Positions 1 through 9,581 of a DNA stretch of 64,000 nucleotides are shown here, in pieces. The translations under genes and the position numbers were made by a program. The stretch's first letter is position 1. Each line of letters opens with the position of its first letter. The notes under the pieces are model-generated. The model saw only the letters and a program-made list of their open reading frames with translations, was not told where the DNA came from and did no database searches. Source of the stretch: Enterococcus ureilyticus (GTDB lineage: Bacteria > Bacillota > Bacilli > Lactobacillales > Enterococcaceae); assembly GCF_001730315.1 (NCBI RefSeq), contig NZ_MIKC01000039.1, positions 124,001-188,000 on the forward strand. Direction: 5' to 3'.

Positions 1-17
1 AAGAAGGAGATGTTTAA

Positions 18-326
18 ATGAAAAAAATAATTGGATCGCTATTTGTAAGTGCAACGCTAGTCAGTCTTTTCGCAGTACCAAAAACAGCACAGGCAGCAAG
101 TCGCTGGAATATTTTCGATATTGAAGGATCGATTGAAATTCCAGGTTGGGCGAGCGGTAATAAAGAGCCAGAATATGTTATTCATGAAACGACTACGACA
201 GGAGTTCCGCCGCTGATCATTCAACATACCAAAGGTGGCAAAACTGGCTTCTTAACTAGAAAAGAATATCATAAATTACCAGGTGCTACTGAGTGGTATG
301 CTAAATATAGTGGGCACATCCAATAA
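18..326 (+). CDS. Small secreted protein of unknown function
   Basis: This 102-residue protein opens with a typical Gram-positive signal peptide: MKK, a hydrophobic core to about residue 20, and a likely cleavage after AQA near residue 27. The mature part is about 75 residues, has no Cys and no transmembrane segment, and is rich in Thr, Gly and Lys. A strong Shine-Dalgarno sequence (AGAAGGAGA) ends about 8 bases before the ATG. A rho-independent terminator follows closely, so it ends its own transcript before the ribosomal-protein block. I do not recognise the family. A secreted peptide or small adhesin-like factor would fit, but that is a guess. Confidence 0.7.
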   Translation: MKKIIGSLFVSATLVSLFAVPKTAQAASRWNIFDIEGSIEIPGWASGNKEPEYVIHETTTTGVPPLIIQHTKGGKTGFLTRKEYHKLPGATEWYAKYSGHIQ

Positions 327-341
327 GCGTAACAACCATAG

Positions 342-377
342 AAAAAGCTGAAGGAGAAATTCCTTTGGCTTTTTTTG
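342..377 (+). terminator. Rho-independent terminator after the small secreted gene
   Basis: An imperfect hairpin pairs AAAGC and AAGGA with TTCCTT and GGCTTT and is followed by a run of seven T. Confidence 0.7.
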
Positions 378-437
378 TTCTCATTTGCAAGGTTTATTTG
401 AGTTGAATAACAAAAATACTATTTCATAATAGAATAC

Positions 438-466
438 TTGAAAAATCAAAAGAGAGAGAGTATAAT
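438..466 (+). promoter_or_regulatory. Sigma-A promoter of the rplK-rplA unit
   Basis: TTGAAA at 438-443 and a perfect TATAAT at 461-466 are separated by exactly 17 bases. The start would lie near 473, giving a leader of about 107 bases before rplK. Confidence 0.8.
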
Positions 467-517
467 AATTAAGTGTGCATTTTTGCATGCAGAATTTCTT
501 TGATTTGTCAAAGAATG

Positions 518-560
518 ACGTGGGAGGAGAAATCTTCATCTCCAATTAACCACATCACGG
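518..560 (+). promoter_or_regulatory. Probable L1-binding leader element upstream of rplK
   Basis: The stretch contains ACGTGGGAGG, a short hairpin (GGAGA/TCTCC) and then TTAACCACATC. A near copy (ACGTGGGAGG ... TAACCACA) precedes rplA at 1068-1098. L1 is known to bind its own mRNA at a structure mimicking its 23S rRNA site, and repeated elements in front of both genes fit that autoregulation. The assignment to L1 is inference from position and repetition. Confidence 0.5.
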
Positions 561-579
561 ACCCAAGGAGGTATGTCTC

Positions 580-1002
580 GTGGCAAAAAAAGTAGAAAAA
601 TTAGTTAAATTGCAAATTCCTGCAGGTAAAGCAACACCAGCTCCACCAGTAGGTCCAGCATTAGGTCAAGCGGGTATCAACATTATGGGATTCACTAAAG
701 AATTCAACGCTCGTACAGCTGATCAAGCTGGTTTAATCATTCCAGTAGTAATTTCTGTATATGAAGACCGTTCATTTACATTTATTACGAAAACACCACC
801 AGCTGCAGTATTATTGAAAAAAGCTGCAAAAATCGAAAAAGGTTCTGGTGAGCCAAACAAAAATAAAGTAGCGAATGTTTCTAAAGAACAAGTGAAAGAA
901 ATCGCTGAACTTAAAATGGCAGACCTAAACGCAGCAGACGTTGAAGCGGCTATGCGCATGGTTGAAGGAACTGCAAGAAGCATGGGAATCACTGTAGGAT
1001 AA
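580..1002 (+). CDS. rplK: 50S ribosomal protein L11
   Basis: The 140-residue product has the full L11 length and its signature features: the N-terminal [20 protein letters not shown] stretch, a central [14 protein letters not shown] segment and the C-terminal [10 protein letters not shown] end. L11 forms part of the GTPase-associated centre of the large subunit and is needed for stringent-response signalling by RelA. The start codon is GTG, chosen because AAGGAGG lies 8 bases upstream and the protein begins with the conserved MAKKV. The ATG seven bases earlier is out of frame. The gene is followed by rplA, the usual L11-L1 order; secE and nusG, which often sit upstream, are not here. Confidence 0.98.
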   Translation: MAKKVEKLVKLQIPAGKATPAPPVGPALGQAGINIMGFTKEFNARTADQAGLIIPVVISVYEDRSFTFITKTPPAAVLLKKAAKIEKGSGEPNKNKVANVSKEQVKEIAELKMADLNAADVEAAMRMVEGTARSMGITVG

Positions 1003-1067
1003 TTTTTTATTCTAAGGAACCCAAAGAAGTAGCTTCTCAGTTTATTTCATATTTAAAGATATGAATT

Positions 1068-1098
1068 ACGTGGGAGGTTCGACCGTTATAACCACAAT
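1068..1098 (+). promoter_or_regulatory. Second copy of the L1-leader-like element, upstream of rplA
   Basis: ACGTGGGAGG followed by TAACCACA repeats the motif found before rplK. It ends just before the rplA Shine-Dalgarno sequence at 1100-1106, a position where protein binding would block translation. Confidence 0.45.
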
Positions 1099-1113
1099 CA
1101 AGGAGGAAACAAA

Positions 1114-1803
1114 ATGGCTAAAAAAAGCAAAAAAATGCAAGATGCATTAAAAAAAGTTGAAGCAACAAAAGTTTACCCTGTAGCAGAAGCGATCGCTTTG
1201 GCTAAAGATACAAATATTGCAAAATTTGACGCAACTGTTGAAGTTGCTTACCGTCTAAATGTAGACCCTAAAAAAGCAGACCAACAAATCCGTGGTGCAG
1301 TAGTATTACCAAACGGAACTGGTAAAACACAAAGCGTTTTAGTTTTCGCTAAAGGCGATAAAGCCAAAGAAGCTGAAGCAGCTGGTGCTGATTACGTAGG
1401 TGACGCTGACATGGTTCAAAAAATCCAAGGTGGATGGTTTGGATTTGACGTAGTAGTAGCAACTCCAGACATGATGGCTGAAGTTGGTAAATTAGGTCGT
1501 GTCTTAGGTCCTAAAGGCCTTATGCCCAACCCTAAAACTGGTACTGTAACAATGGACGTAACAAAAGCTGTTAATGAAGTAAAAGCTGGTAAAGTAACGT
1601 ACCGTGTTGATAAAGCTGGAAACATCCATGTACCAATCGGTAAAGTTTCATTTGATAATGAAAAATTACTAGAAAACTTCAACACAATCAACGATGTATT
1701 GTTGAAAGCTAAACCATCAGCAGCAAAAGGTCAATATATCAAAAACATTTCAGTAACAACTACATTTGGACCTGGAATCCACGTTGACCAAGCTTCATTT
1801 TAA
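1114..1803 (+). CDS. rplA: 50S ribosomal protein L1
   Basis: The 229-residue product matches the normal bacterial L1 length. The family signature is present around residues 120-140 ([20 protein letters not shown]), and the C-terminal domain ends with a [11 protein letters not shown] segment. L1 binds 23S rRNA at the L1 stalk and represses translation of its own operon. AAGGAGG lies 7 bases before the ATG. It is the second gene of the rplK-rplA transcript, with 111 bases between the genes that contain the repeated leader-like motif. Confidence 0.98.
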   Translation: MAKKSKKMQDALKKVEATKVYPVAEAIALAKDTNIAKFDATVEVAYRLNVDPKKADQQIRGAVVLPNGTGKTQSVLVFAKGDKAKEAEAAGADYVGDADMVQKIQGGWFGFDVVVATPDMMAEVGKLGRVLGPKGLMPNPKTGTVTMDVTKAVNEVKAGKVTYRVDKAGNIHVPIGKVSFDNEKLLENFNTINDVLLKAKPSAAKGQYIKNISVTTTFGPGIHVDQASF

Positions 1804-1850
1804 TTAGCAAAGCTAGTTCATGAAACTAGACAATTAGAAATTTTACTTGA

Positions 1851-2100
1851 CTCAACTACCTTTCCCGTGGTAAGGTAGTTGAGGTTAATAATTAACTGTA
1901 CCGAAGACAGTAGGTGACGTAAGTCTTAATTTCCTACCGAGGACAATTGTTGATACATACAATTACGTCCCTCTATGTCAACGGTGGCATGGAGTTTTGT
2001 TGTTTTACACGACTTTTTGAAAAAAAGACGATGTAAAACAATACTTGGCGAACAAAGTGAGCGAAGTTTCTTTAGAAGCTTTTAACTAACATATGGTAAA
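1851..2100 (+). promoter_or_regulatory. L10 leader region upstream of rplJ, with a preceding strong hairpin
   Basis: The 334 bases between rplA and rplJ hold no gene. A 12-base-pair perfect hairpin (1851-1862 with 1872-1883) comes first; it lacks a strong T run. From about 1895 to 2010 the sequence has the arrangement of the Firmicutes L10 leader: CCGAAGACAGTAGGTGACG, later CCTACCGAGGAC, then TCCCTCTATGTC and GGCATGGAG. L10, with L7/L12, binds this structure in its own mRNA to control rplJL. A second imperfect hairpin formed by the TTGTTTTACA and TGTAAAACAA arms follows at about 2000-2041. Confidence 0.75.
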
Positions 2101-2137
2101 CCAAACTCCACCATCAATCATCAGGAGGTGAAAATAA

Positions 2138-2638
2138 ATGAGTGAAGCAGCAATCGCTAAAAAAGAAACCCTAGTCGAAGAAGCAACAGCTAAATTCCAA
2201 GCAGCAGCTTCTGTAGTCATCGTTGACTACCGTGGTTTAACTGTAGAAGAAGTGACGAACTTACGTAAACAATTGCGTGATGCAAATGTTGAAATGAAAG
2301 TTATCAAAAACTCTATTCTTTCACGTGCAGCCAAAAAAGCTGGACTAGAAGGTTTAGATGAAGTATTTACAGGCCCTACAGCAGTCGCTTTCAGTAACGA
2401 CGATGTAGTAGCACCTGCTAAAATCATCGACGAATTTGCAAGTACTGCCAAAGCATTGGAAATTAAAGGTGGCGTTATTGAAGGTAAAGTATCTTCAGTA
2501 GAAGAAATGACATCTTTAGCAAAACTTCCAAGTCGCGATGGACTACTTTCTATGCTATTATCTGTATTACAAGCGCCAGTCAGACAAGTGGCTTACGCTG
2601 TCAAAGCAGTGGCAGAAAAAGAAGACGAAGTTGCATAA
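2138..2638 (+). CDS. rplJ: 50S ribosomal protein L10
   Basis: The 166-residue protein has the L10 length and fold: an N-terminal region with [20 protein letters not shown] that contacts 23S rRNA and L11, a middle part with [13 protein letters not shown], and a C-terminal helix (residues about 135-166) that docks L7/L12 dimers. AGGAGGTG lies about 8 bases before the ATG. The gene is headed by an L10 leader and followed 62 bases later by rplL, so this is the standard autoregulated rplJL pair. Confidence 0.98.
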   Translation: MSEAAIAKKETLVEEATAKFQAAASVVIVDYRGLTVEEVTNLRKQLRDANVEMKVIKNSILSRAAKKAGLEGLDEVFTGPTAVAFSNDDVVAPAKIIDEFASTAKALEIKGGVIEGKVSSVEEMTSLAKLPSRDGLLSMLLSVLQAPVRQVAYAVKAVAEKEDEVA

Positions 2639-2700
2639 TTGCAGCCTAGTAACAAACTAAACTAAAAAAATAATGAATTATTAAAACGGAGGAAACCATA

Positions 2701-3066
2701 ATGGCATTGAACATTGAAAACATTGTTGCAGAATTAGAAGGCGCAACTATTTTAGAATTAAACGATTTAGTAAAAGCTATTGAAGAAAAATTTGACGTAT
2801 CTGCAGCAGCTCCTGTAGCAGCAGCAGCAGGACCAGCAGCAGCTGGCGAAGAACAAACTGAATTCACTGTAGAATTAACTGCAGCTGGAGACCAAAAAGT
2901 TAAAGTTATCAAAGCAGTTCGTGAAGCAACTGGCCTTGGCTTGAAAGAAGCTAAAGCAGTAGTTGATGGCGCTCCTGCACCAGTTAAAGAAGGCGTTTCT
3001 AAAGATGAAGCAGAAGCTTTAAAAGCTGCTTTAGAAGAAGTTGGCGCTTCAGTAACAGTAAAATAA
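2701..3066 (+). CDS. rplL: 50S ribosomal protein L7/L12
   Basis: The 121-residue product has the three parts of L7/L12: an N-terminal dimerisation domain (residues 1-35), an Ala/Pro-rich hinge (about 36-52), and a C-terminal factor-binding domain with [20 protein letters not shown]. It forms the flexible stalk that recruits translational GTPases. A GGAGG Shine-Dalgarno sequence precedes the ATG. A strong terminator follows within 25 bases of the stop codon and closes the rplJL transcript. Confidence 0.98.
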   Translation: MALNIENIVAELEGATILELNDLVKAIEEKFDVSAAAPVAAAAGPAAAGEEQTEFTVELTAAGDQKVKVIKAVREATGLGLKEAKAVVDGAPAPVKEGVSKDEAEALKAALEEVGASVTVK

Positions 3067-3086
3067 TCTTTTTAAGATTAAATTTC

Positions 3087-3119
3087 AAGCTAGAATCCAT
3101 TTGGACTCTAGCTTTTTTA
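3087..3119 (+). terminator. Terminator of rplJL
   Basis: AAGCTAGA and TCCA pair with TGGA and TCTAGCTT, followed by a T run. Confidence 0.85.
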
Positions 3120-3219
3120 TTGCCATAAAATTTAAAAGCATATCAATCGAATTTTTTGTGCTATGCGTTTAAAATTATACATATATAGTAATCGATCATG
3201 ATATGAAGGAGCAATGACA

Positions 3220-3483
3220 ATGGAAAGAGAAATCAGCGTTGCTGTAACATGTAAGAAATGTGGAAAAGAAGAGTTAGGGAAATTCTTATTAAATACAAGA
3301 ACTGATAAATCAAATCAGCAAAGAGTCAATATTCCCTTAGGTGAATTAAAGCTTTCAGAACATGAAATTGAATTGATTTGCGAGGATACCATAGTTGGAG
3401 AGGAAATAAACCTGCACTATGTATGTGAGAATTGCCAAACTAAAAATCATGTGGTTATCCTAGTGACAGAAGAAATGAGATAA
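3220..3483 (+). CDS. Small zinc-ribbon protein, function unknown
   Basis: An 87-residue protein with two CxxC knuckles: CKKC near the N-terminus and CENC about 52 residues later. The spacing suggests one four-Cys zinc ribbon. No signal peptide or membrane segment is visible. The ATG at 3220 was chosen because the GAAGGAG sequence ends at 3211, leaving 8 bases; an in-frame ATG at 3214 would leave only 2. It stands alone downstream of rplL. Zinc ribbons occur in nucleic-acid-binding and regulatory proteins, but nothing here assigns a role. Confidence 0.7.
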   Translation: MEREISVAVTCKKCGKEELGKFLLNTRTDKSNQQRVNIPLGELKLSEHEIELICEDTIVGEEINLHYVCENCQTKNHVVILVTEEMR

Positions 3484-3696
3484 AAATGAAAATTAAATAA
3501 TATAAAATAGACTTTATAAGCATTTATTTCGCATGAAAACAAATAATCTGTTAGCATAATCAAGTAATCATTATTACATTTATTCTATTTAGCTTTACGA
3601 GCTTACGGCTTGTGAAAAATAGAAAATTCGCACACTTTTTTATTCTTCAGTTGGAGTCAATAAGCTTGTTCAGCATCAAATCAAGGAGGTTACATT

Positions 3697-3939
3697 ATGC
3701 ATTGGTTATGGGTTTTAATCGTAGGTGGTGTTATCGGCGCAATCGCTGGTGCAATCACAAGTAAAGGAAAATCAATGGGTTGGATCTTCAATATTATTGC
3801 AGGTCTTGTCGGCTCATCGATCGGTCAATCACTTTTAGGAAGTTGGGGACCGCAAGTTGCTGGAATGGCACTATTTCCTTCAATTATCGGCGCTGTAATT
3901 TTAGTCGCAGTAGTATCATTTTTTGTTGGTAAAAATTAA
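3697..3939 (+). CDS. GlsB/YeaQ/YmgE family membrane protein
   Basis: An 80-residue protein with three hydrophobic segments (about 4-16, 28-46 and 55-77) and the family pattern of Gly-rich turns: GGVIGAIAGAI, then GWIFNIIAGLVGSSIGQ. This family is widespread, is often induced by general stress, and has no proven biochemical activity. The older name transglycosylase-associated protein is not backed by catalytic residues. CAAGGAGG lies 7 bases before the ATG. It is a single-gene unit closed by a strong terminator. Confidence 0.85.
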   Translation: MHWLWVLIVGGVIGAIAGAITSKGKSMGWIFNIIAGLVGSSIGQSLLGSWGPQVAGMALFPSIIGAVILVAVVSFFVGKN

Positions 3940-3949
3940 TATCTTAAAA

Positions 3950-3988
3950 AAAAGAGCTTGGAGAGCTAAATCTCCAAGCTCTTTTTTG
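3950..3988 (+). terminator. Bidirectional terminator between the GlsB gene and the PRD regulator
   Basis: A perfect arm pair, AAAGAGCTTGGAGA with TCTCCAAGCTCTTT, is flanked by A and T runs. It can stop transcription from both sides. Confidence 0.9.
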
Positions 3989-4014
3989 CTAGATTAGACT
4001 TATAAGTCACAATT

Positions 4015-5913
4015 TCATGTAAATAATTCCTCAATAAATCCTTCATAATGTGTAACATTCAAAAGCCTATTCAATTTTGCTCGATTTGAAAAAGTATCAA
4101 TCATAAAATCAAATAATTGCCGAAATTTTTTCATGTCTTTTTGATTCATAACAATCATAATAATAACCTGAACATCTTGATTTTCCCATTTTATAGGTCG
4201 ATCATTTAAGACAATAGCAATGCCTGTTTTCTTCGCGCTCATTTCAATAGCATGAGGCAGAGCCACCGAGTTGTTAAAGGAAGTCGCTGACATTTTTTCA
4301 CGATCTTTGATCAATTCAATAAAATGAGGATCAATATAATCTGCTTCAACTAGCTGTCTGCCTAAATGCTCAATGTATAAACTAGGTGAATTCAAATAAA
4401 TATTTCGTTTAAAGTGTTCAGGTGTTAGATAAGTTTGAACGCTTTCCTTTAAAGTTTTTACTAGTTTTTCTTGCTTAACGACTTGGATCACTTTTTGAAT
4501 CTTTTCAATATCTTTGACTGATAAAAATGGAGAAATCTGAATCATATGGTCGAAATCTTTCATTTCAATCGTGGATAAAACAAGATCAGCTTGTTCCATT
4601 TCGGCTAAACTTTCACTATTCAATTGATAAAAGCTTCCTGAAATATTCAAGTTAGATTTGAATGTATCACCAATTTTATAAATCAAACGTTTATGCATGT
4701 CATAATATTCAGGCGTATAGATCACGCAATTTAATTTATTTTCTGTTTCAAATTTTTCCTCAAAATATGAACCAATATGTAACGCAATGAATGTAATTTC
4801 ATCGTCTGAAATCGGAATATTAATTTGTTTTTGAATGTGCTTGGCAATAAAAACTGCGACTTCATAAATAAAGGGGTAGGATTGTTTGATTTCATCGGAT
4901 AAAGGATTGTAGACTTGTTTCGCATTTTTAGCACGAGCAATCAAATTGGAAACATGCAGGGCTAAATTTAATACTAATTCGTTCGATATATGGGTAATGA
5001 AATATTTTTCAGCAACAGTTTCCATCATAGTTGAAATAAATGTGTAGATTGAACTTCCCATATAATTTTTTAAAAAAGCATCATTTGATGGGGAAATTTT
5101 AGTCATTAGTAAGAGAGTTAAATTATTGATTTCATAGAGATCCATTTCCACGGCAAAAGACTGATCGATATCCTTTCCGATTTGAGTAGCTAGCTTGTAT
5201 TCAATTTGATTTTTTGAGAATAATTCGGTTACAAGGCTCAATTCAGAACGCTGATGATGCAAGAGACGATTAATCGCAATTGCAATATGGAGCAATAAGC
5301 TATTGATCGCATAACCATTGATATAAAGGTGTTGACTACTTAATCGATCGATGACGATTTGTTGGATGGTTTCAATTGAGATATCTGGGAAGATCGTTTG
5401 AATATAATCTACAGATTGGAAGTTTTGTAAAGTTTCATCCTGAAGCATGTCACCGGTAAGTTTTCTGAAATTGGTTTCTTCTCCTTCTAGGCTTAGAGTA
5501 TTTCCAGTCTTAACGATTTTTAATTCATACTTGGTCATTTTTTTGCGTAGTCGAAGAATATCTTTTTCAATCGTCGGAATACTGACAAATAAGGTATCAG
5601 CGACATCAAAATAATCAATATTTTTATGCTTAATCAATAAATTCATCAGGTGATTTATGCGATCTTTTGGTGTATTCAGTTCTTGTTTATTATGGGAAAC
5701 GAAATCTTCGATGCGGGTATTACTGTCGATCTTATATCCTTGTCTAGAAGATTGGATTATTTCAAGTTTAGTATCTTGATTGATCCTAGCGACATAATTA
5801 CGAATCGTTCTGGTCGATGTAGATAACGCTTTCGCTAGATCTTTTGCAGATAGCCAGTTATCTTCGCGCATCAATAACTTGATCAATCCAGTTTCTTTCT
5901 TATTTAAGGACAC
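4015..5913 (-). CDS. PRD-domain transcriptional activator with EIIA domain (LicR/MtlR type)
   Basis: A 632-residue regulator with two N-terminal helix-turn-helix domains (about residues 10-65 and 90-150), two PRD domains with conserved His (LLLHIAIAINRLLHH near 210, ALHIGSYF near 380), an EIIB-like segment and a C-terminal EIIA domain with the phosphorylatable His in LPHAIE near 545. Such proteins are switched by PTS-dependent phosphorylation and usually activate the adjacent PTS operon. A GTG start at 5913 is preferred because GAGGAG lies 8 bases upstream; a TTG at 5994 would add 27 residues but has a poorer ribosome site. It is divergent from the cellobiose-type PTS genes starting at 6129, which it probably controls. 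Confidence 0.9.
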   Translation of the reverse strand: MSLNKKETGLIKLLMREDNWLSAKDLAKALSTSTRTIRNYVARINQDTKLEIIQSSRQGYKIDSNTRIEDFVSHNKQELNTPKDRINHLMNLLIKHKNIDYFDVADTLFVSIPTIEKDILRLRKKMTKYELKIVKTGNTLSLEGEETNFRKLTGDMLQDETLQNFQSVDYIQTIFPDISIETIQQIVIDRLSSQHLYINGYAINSLLLHIAIAINRLLHHQRSELSLVTELFSKNQIEYKLATQIGKDIDQSFAVEMDLYEINNLTLLLMTKISPSNDAFLKNYMGSSIYTFISTMMETVAEKYFITHISNELVLNLALHVSNLIARAKNAKQVYNPLSDEIKQSYPFIYEVAVFIAKHIQKQINIPISDDEITFIALHIGSYFEEKFETENKLNCVIYTPEYYDMHKRLIYKIGDTFKSNLNISGSFYQLNSESLAEMEQADLVLSTIEMKDFDHMIQISPFLSVKDIEKIQKVIQVVKQEKLVKTLKESVQTYLTPEHFKRNIYLNSPSLYIEHLGRQLVEADYIDPHFIELIKDREKMSATSFNNSVALPHAIEMSAKKTGIAIVLNDRPIKWENQDVQVIIMIVMNQKDMKKFRQLFDFMIDTFSNRAKLNRLLNVTHYEGFIEELFT

Positions 5914-6096
5914 ATTTTCCGCTCCTCTCCACTTTTTATAGCTTTTATTATTCGTTCTTTTGAAAAACAAAGCAAGTACATTTTTTTCCGCCAACCTAAC
6001 AAGATGAGGAAAGAAACGTATTTGATAAAGGGCTCCAAAATATAGAAGATAAGAGTGTACTAAATGGGCGGGTAAATCAGATTTGATTGACTAACC

Positions 6097-6102
6097 TATA
6101 AT
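6097..6102 (+). promoter_or_regulatory. Likely -10 element of the PTS-GH1 operon
   Basis: A perfect TATAAT lies 27 bases before the EIIB start. No good -35 is visible at 16-18 bases upstream (AAATCA). That is what an activator-dependent promoter would look like and fits control by the divergent PRD regulator. Confidence 0.45.
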
Positions 6103-6128
6103 GTTTTTTAATAGAGAGGAGAAGAAAT

Positions 6129-6449
6129 ATGAGTGAATTAAACGTACTATTAGTCTGTGGATCAGGTGCCAGTAGTGGTTTTATGGCCGCTAATATGCGC
6201 AAAGCCGCAAAAACGAAAAATTTGGACATGAGTATCGTAGCGAGAAGCGAATCTGAAATCGAAAATTATATTGAGGAGATCGATGCTTTAATGGTAGGGC
6301 CCCATCTGGAGTATATCCTTGACGAGATTGATGAAATCATTCATGGGTTTCCAGTAAAGGTCATTTTAATGAAAAAAGAGTATTATGCAACATTGGATGG
6401 AGATGCTGCCATCGACCATTTACTAAGCGAATTCAATGAAGCAGGATAA
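6129..6449 (+). CDS. PTS lactose/cellobiose-type EIIB
   Basis: A 106-residue EIIB of the lactose/cellobiose family. The P-loop cysteine is Cys10 in LLVCGSGASSGF, which receives phosphate from EIIA and passes it to the sugar. The remainder has the compact alpha/beta pattern with a GPHLEYI loop around residue 58. AGAGGAGAAG precedes the ATG. It is the first gene of a tight operon: EIIB, EIIC 20 bases later, EIIA 4 bases later, GH1 17 bases later. Confidence 0.93.
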   Translation: MSELNVLLVCGSGASSGFMAANMRKAAKTKNLDMSIVARSESEIENYIEEIDALMVGPHLEYILDEIDEIIHGFPVKVILMKKEYYATLDGDAAIDHLLSEFNEAG

Positions 6450-6469
6450 GGAAAAAAGGAGATGAAAAG

Positions 6470-7723
6470 ATGAATAAGCTAATCTTTTGGTTGGAAAATA
6501 GCTTCTCACCCAAAATGAATAAAGTAAATAATAACCCTTGGATCGTTAGTATCAAAGACTCGATCATGCAGACCTTGCCGTTTATTTTCTTAGGTTCAAT
6601 TTTTTCGATGTTAGCGATTTCAAATGAATATTTTCCCGCATTACCAAGTTTTTGGGTACCGTTCGGTTGGACTATGGGGAAGATTTCACTATTTGTTGCT
6701 TTCTTGATTCCGTTTAATTTAATGGAGAAAAAACGATTACGGAAGCAAAGGATCGTTGCTGGAATGAGCGGATTAGTCTTATTTTTGATGATTATTTCGC
6801 CTCAAATCGAAAAAGATAAAGTAATCGGATTTGGTCATGATGCATTAGGTGCTGGTGGAATGTTTGTTGCGATTGTAGCAGGCTTGATTGCAGGTTTTGT
6901 TCTTGTTACATTAGGAAAATTTTCTTTCTTCAAAGAAGAATCAGTTATTCCTGACTTTGTAAGAGCTTGGTTTGATTCAATGCTGCCGATTGGTCTGATT
7001 ATTATTTTTGGCTGGGTTGTTGTGTTGATCATGAAAGTGGACTTATACAATATTGTTTTAAGTATTTTTATGCCATTGTCTAGTTTTATGGAATCACCAG
7101 GCGGTTTTATCGGCATGATGTTCTTGATTTGTTTTCTCTATTCAATGGGCATTTCGACTTGGGTTTTGACGCCAGTGGTTCAGCCAGTCTTATTAAAAGC
7201 GATTGCTGAAAATATTGCCCTTGTCCAAAATGGCACAGCTTCTGTAGAAACGCTGAACTTGGTGACGAGTAGTACGTTATATTCTGCGTATCTTTGGATT
7301 GGTGGGATTGGTTGTACTATGCCGCTTGTATTGATGATGATGCGGGCACGTTCCAAGAAAATCAGTGCTTTAGGTAAAGCCTGTATCGTGCCGTCGATTT
7401 TTAATATCAATGAACCTGTGATTTTTGGTGCTGTTGCTTGGAATCCTTTATTAATGATTCCGATGTGGTTGCAAGGAATTATTTTACCTGCTGTAATTTA
7501 TATTTTTACGAAGGTAATCCCATTCGCTCCAATTCCAAAAGTTCAGTTTGAGTTGTGGTACTGTCCGTTTCCATTTGCTACTTGGTTTACAACAGGAACC
7601 ATTACTGGCATTCTTTTGATGCTCATTATTTTTGCGCTGTCGACTGCTATTTGGTATCCATTTTTCAAAGCCTATGATGACCAAGAAACAAAAGCAGAAA
7701 ACCAACTATTGAAGGAGGCTTAA
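6470..7723 (+). CDS. PTS cellobiose-type EIIC permease
   Basis: A 417-residue integral membrane protein with about ten hydrophobic segments, of the CelB-type EIIC family. The segment SIFNINEPVIFGAVAWNPLLMIPM near residues 305-328 is the conserved EIIC region with the NEP motif that contributes to the sugar site. It transports a beta-glucoside while the cognate EIIB phosphorylates it at the 6-position. It is slightly shorter than the usual 430-450 residues but complete at both ends. AAAGGAGATG lies before the ATG. Confidence 0.92.
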   Translation: MNKLIFWLENSFSPKMNKVNNNPWIVSIKDSIMQTLPFIFLGSIFSMLAISNEYFPALPSFWVPFGWTMGKISLFVAFLIPFNLMEKKRLRKQRIVAGMSGLVLFLMIISPQIEKDKVIGFGHDALGAGGMFVAIVAGLIAGFVLVTLGKFSFFKEESVIPDFVRAWFDSMLPIGLIIIFGWVVVLIMKVDLYNIVLSIFMPLSSFMESPGGFIGMMFLICFLYSMGISTWVLTPVVQPVLLKAIAENIALVQNGTASVETLNLVTSSTLYSAYLWIGGIGCTMPLVLMMMRARSKKISALGKACIVPSIFNINEPVIFGAVAWNPLLMIPMWLQGIILPAVIYIFTKVIPFAPIPKVQFELWYCPFPFATWFTTGTITGILLMLIIFALSTAIWYPFFKAYDDQETKAENQLLKEA

Positions 7724-7727
7724 TGAT

Positions 7728-8069
7728 ATGGATGATTTATTGGCACAAAACGCAATGAAAATTATTTTATTTGCAGGAGATGCCAGAGTTAATTGTAAAA
7801 ATGCACTTACGGCAACTGAAAAAAATGATTTTGAAAAAGCTACAGCAGAAATGAAAGCGGCGAAGAAAAATATCACAGAAGCACACAAAGTTCAAACAGA
7901 AGCCATTCAAAATGAGATGGGCGAAGACTCAAAATCAAAGCCCCACTCATTACTATTCACTCACGCACAAGATACGTTGATGACGATCTATAGCGAAATA
8001 AATATTGCGAATCATTTAATTAAAATAGCCAAACAACTAGATGAACGTTTAAAAAATATAGAAAAATAA
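7728..8069 (+). CDS. PTS lactose/cellobiose-type EIIA
   Basis: A 113-residue helical protein of the lactose/cellobiose EIIA family, which trimerises. The phosphorylated residue is predicted to be His79 in LLFTHAQDTLM. An acidic, Lys-rich middle part (residues 30-70) is typical. GAAGGAGG overlaps the end of the EIIC gene and the start lies 4 bases beyond its stop codon, so the two are translationally close. It completes a three-component PTS with EIIB and EIIC upstream. Confidence 0.92.
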   Translation: MDDLLAQNAMKIILFAGDARVNCKNALTATEKNDFEKATAEMKAAKKNITEAHKVQTEAIQNEMGEDSKSKPHSLLFTHAQDTLMTIYSEINIANHLIKIAKQLDERLKNIEK

Positions 8070-8086
8070 GAAAAGAGGGCAAGTAA

Positions 8087-9511
<1,425 letters not shown>

Positions 9512-9528
9512 CAATTTTTTTGTATAAA

Positions 9529-9572
9529 AAGAACCCAGTAACTAGGATGGAAACTAGCTGCTGGATTCTTTT
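9529..9572 (+). terminator. Terminator between the GH1 gene and rlmD
   Basis: An imperfect stem pairs AAGAACCCAG with GCTGGATTCTT and an inner CTAG with CTAG, followed by TTTTGCTTT. It is likely used by the GH1 operon and perhaps also by rlmD from the other side. Confidence 0.6.
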
Positions 9573-9581
9573 GCTTTAGTA

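Noticed and set aside
723-992. Long minus-strand frames within ribosomal-protein genes and others such as tig and fdrA
   Set aside because: They are shadows of strongly biased coding sequence; none has its own ribosome site or recognisable domains.
1851-1883. The strong hairpin after rplA as an intrinsic terminator
   Set aside because: It lacks a T run (GTTAATAATT follows), so it may instead be a processing or attenuation structure ahead of the L10 leader.
5914-5994. Longer N-terminus for the PRD regulator from a TTG
   Set aside because: The GTG at 5913 has GAGGAG at good spacing and gives a start that fits the helix-turn-helix domain; the upstream part does not look like a domain.
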